Of a stretch of DNA of 6,209 nt, positions 5,780 through 6,209 are shown one piece after another (the stretch's first letter is position 1; every line of letters begins with the position of its first letter). The notes beneath the pieces are model-generated. The model did not search any database and was not told the origin of the DNA. It worked only from the letters and a program-made list of their open reading frames with translations. This stretch comes from Candidatus Thorarchaeota archaeon (GTDB taxonomy: Archaea > Asgardarchaeota > Thorarchaeia > Thorarchaeales > Thorarchaeaceae). A program made the translations under genes and the position numbers. The stretch is from assembly GCA_020355105.1 (NCBI GenBank), contig CP070658.1, positions 218,996 through 225,204 on the forward strand, read 5' to 3'.

Positions 5780-5784
5780 GGTGA
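5780..5784 (+). promoter_or_regulatory. Ribosome binding site GGTGA for the S26e GTG start
   Basis: GGTGA is followed by seven bases and GTG at 5792. It supports GTG as the start and argues against the in-frame ATG at 5729, which lies inside the promoter dyad. Confidence 0.7.
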
Positions 5785-5791
5785 AGTACAA

Positions 5792-6079
5792 GTGGGTAAG
5801 AAGAGAAAGTCCGGCGGGCGAAGTAAAGGTAGCTCTGGGAAGACTGGGAACGTTCAGTGTTCAAAGTGTGGCCGGATCGTTCCAGCTGACAAGGCGAAGA
5901 GATACACGAAGCGTGTTTCAGCAGTTGACCCGCAGTTGGCCCGAGAGCTTAGGCAGCAAGGTAGCTTCATACAGACCAAGAGAGTCACACAGACCTACTG
6001 TGTTAGTTGCGCTGTTCACGCTGGCAAGGTCCAGATAAGACAGGCCTCGAAGAGAAGAGACGTAAGGAAGCGTCGCTAA
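5792..6079 (+). CDS. rps26e: Small ribosomal subunit protein S26e, 95 aa
   Basis: S26e binds near the 3' end of small subunit rRNA, close to the mRNA exit channel, and is shared by eukaryotes and part of the archaea. With GTG as residue 1, the protein opens with KKRKSGGRSKGSSGKTG, the basic tail typical of the family. The zinc site is C23-x2-C26 and C70-x2-C73 in VQCSKCGR and YCVSCAVHAGKVQIR. The central stretch KAKRYTKRVSAVDPQLARELRQQGSFI matches the conserved core, and the end is strongly basic. Length and cysteine spacing are as expected. A longer frame begins at an ATG at 5729, but its extra 21 residues are unlike the family and it lacks a ribosome binding site. It lies 90 bases after the deacetylase gene and has its own promoter-like segment. 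Confidence 0.96.
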   Translation: MGKKRKSGGRSKGSSGKTGNVQCSKCGRIVPADKAKRYTKRVSAVDPQLARELRQQGSFIQTKRVTQTYCVSCAVHAGKVQIRQASKRRDVRKRR

Positions 6080-6155
6080 AACCAACTTCAACATGCCCGA
6101 CTTCATAGAAGAGTCCATTCATAGCAACAACCCACATCCATAGCTGGTTCTCCGA

Positions 6156-6209
6156 ATGAAGGACGAAGAACGCGTTCTGAGGTTCATTCTGCTTCTTCCA
6201 GGTGTGCCC
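6156..6209 (+). CDS. Possible start of a further gene, cut by the right edge
   Basis: An ATG at 6156 opens a frame that runs uninterrupted to the window end, giving 18 residues (MKDEERVLRFILLLPGVP). The charged start followed by a hydrophobic helix could begin a winged-helix regulator or another small protein, but this is too short to judge. No clear ribosome binding site is visible in the 76 bases after S26e. It lies on the same strand as S26e and may belong to its transcript. Confidence 0.4.
   Translation, partial: MKDEERVLRFILLLPGVP

Noticed and set aside
5729..5791. ATG at 5729 as the start of S26e
   Set aside because: It lies inside the promoter dyad, lacks a ribosome binding site, and the added residues do not resemble the S26e N-terminus. 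GTG at 5792 fits family and GGTGA spacing.
6093..6143. Sixteen-residue open frame after S26e
   Set aside because: Too short, no ribosome binding site and no recognisable character.
1..6209. tRNA, rRNA, CRISPR array, insertion sequence
   Set aside because: No cloverleaf with a TΨC arm, no regularly spaced repeats, and no transposase or terminal repeats were found on reading both strands by eye.

Overview
The window looks like a piece of an archaeal chromosome. The clearest marker is a eukaryote-type small ribosomal subunit protein, S26e, with its four zinc cysteines; this protein is known from eukaryotes, TACK archaea and Asgard archaea, but not from bacteria. An archaeal class I CCA-adding enzyme, a UPF0282-type metallo-hydrolase, TATA-like boxes and Shine-Dalgarno sequences of the GGTGA type in front of GTG and TTG starts all agree. 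Base composition is balanced (G+C near one half). I favour a TACK or Asgard archaeon, perhaps Thorarchaeota-like, but that placement is inference.

Layout. Bases 1-436 hold the 3' end of a rightward gene whose C-terminal part resembles a winged helix of the PCI kind. A 141-base gap with two potential hairpins follows, then a small rightward gene (578-799) for a 73-residue protein with a CxxC and an HxxH pair. It converges, with only 6 bases between stop codons, on a leftward gene (806-1366) for an all-helical orphan protein with a lysine-rich N-terminus. Further right, two leftward genes form a coupled pair: a Nudix hydrolase (2509-3003) followed by a UPF0282 metallo-beta-lactamase-fold hydrolase (1499-2512), overlapping by the four bases TTGA.

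A divergent intergenic region (3004-3132) with a palindromic TATA-like box separates this pair from a rightward group: CCA tRNA nucleotidyltransferase (3133-4590), a histone-deacetylase-family hydrolase (4628-5701), ribosomal protein S26e (5792-6079) and the first 18 codons of a further gene (6156 to the edge). The CCA enzyme and deacetylase are only 37 bases apart and are probably co-transcribed. S26e has its own promoter-like segment, which carries an unusual dyad.

Functionally the right half is translation-related (tRNA 3' end maturation, small ribosomal subunit) with a deacylase between. The left half contains small or poorly characterised archaeal proteins. I see no mobile element, CRISPR array, tRNA or rRNA. 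There is no gene-free stretch longer than 300 bases. I do not see convincing evidence of a new multi-gene system; the best leads are the orphan proteins at the left and the promoter dyad of S26e.
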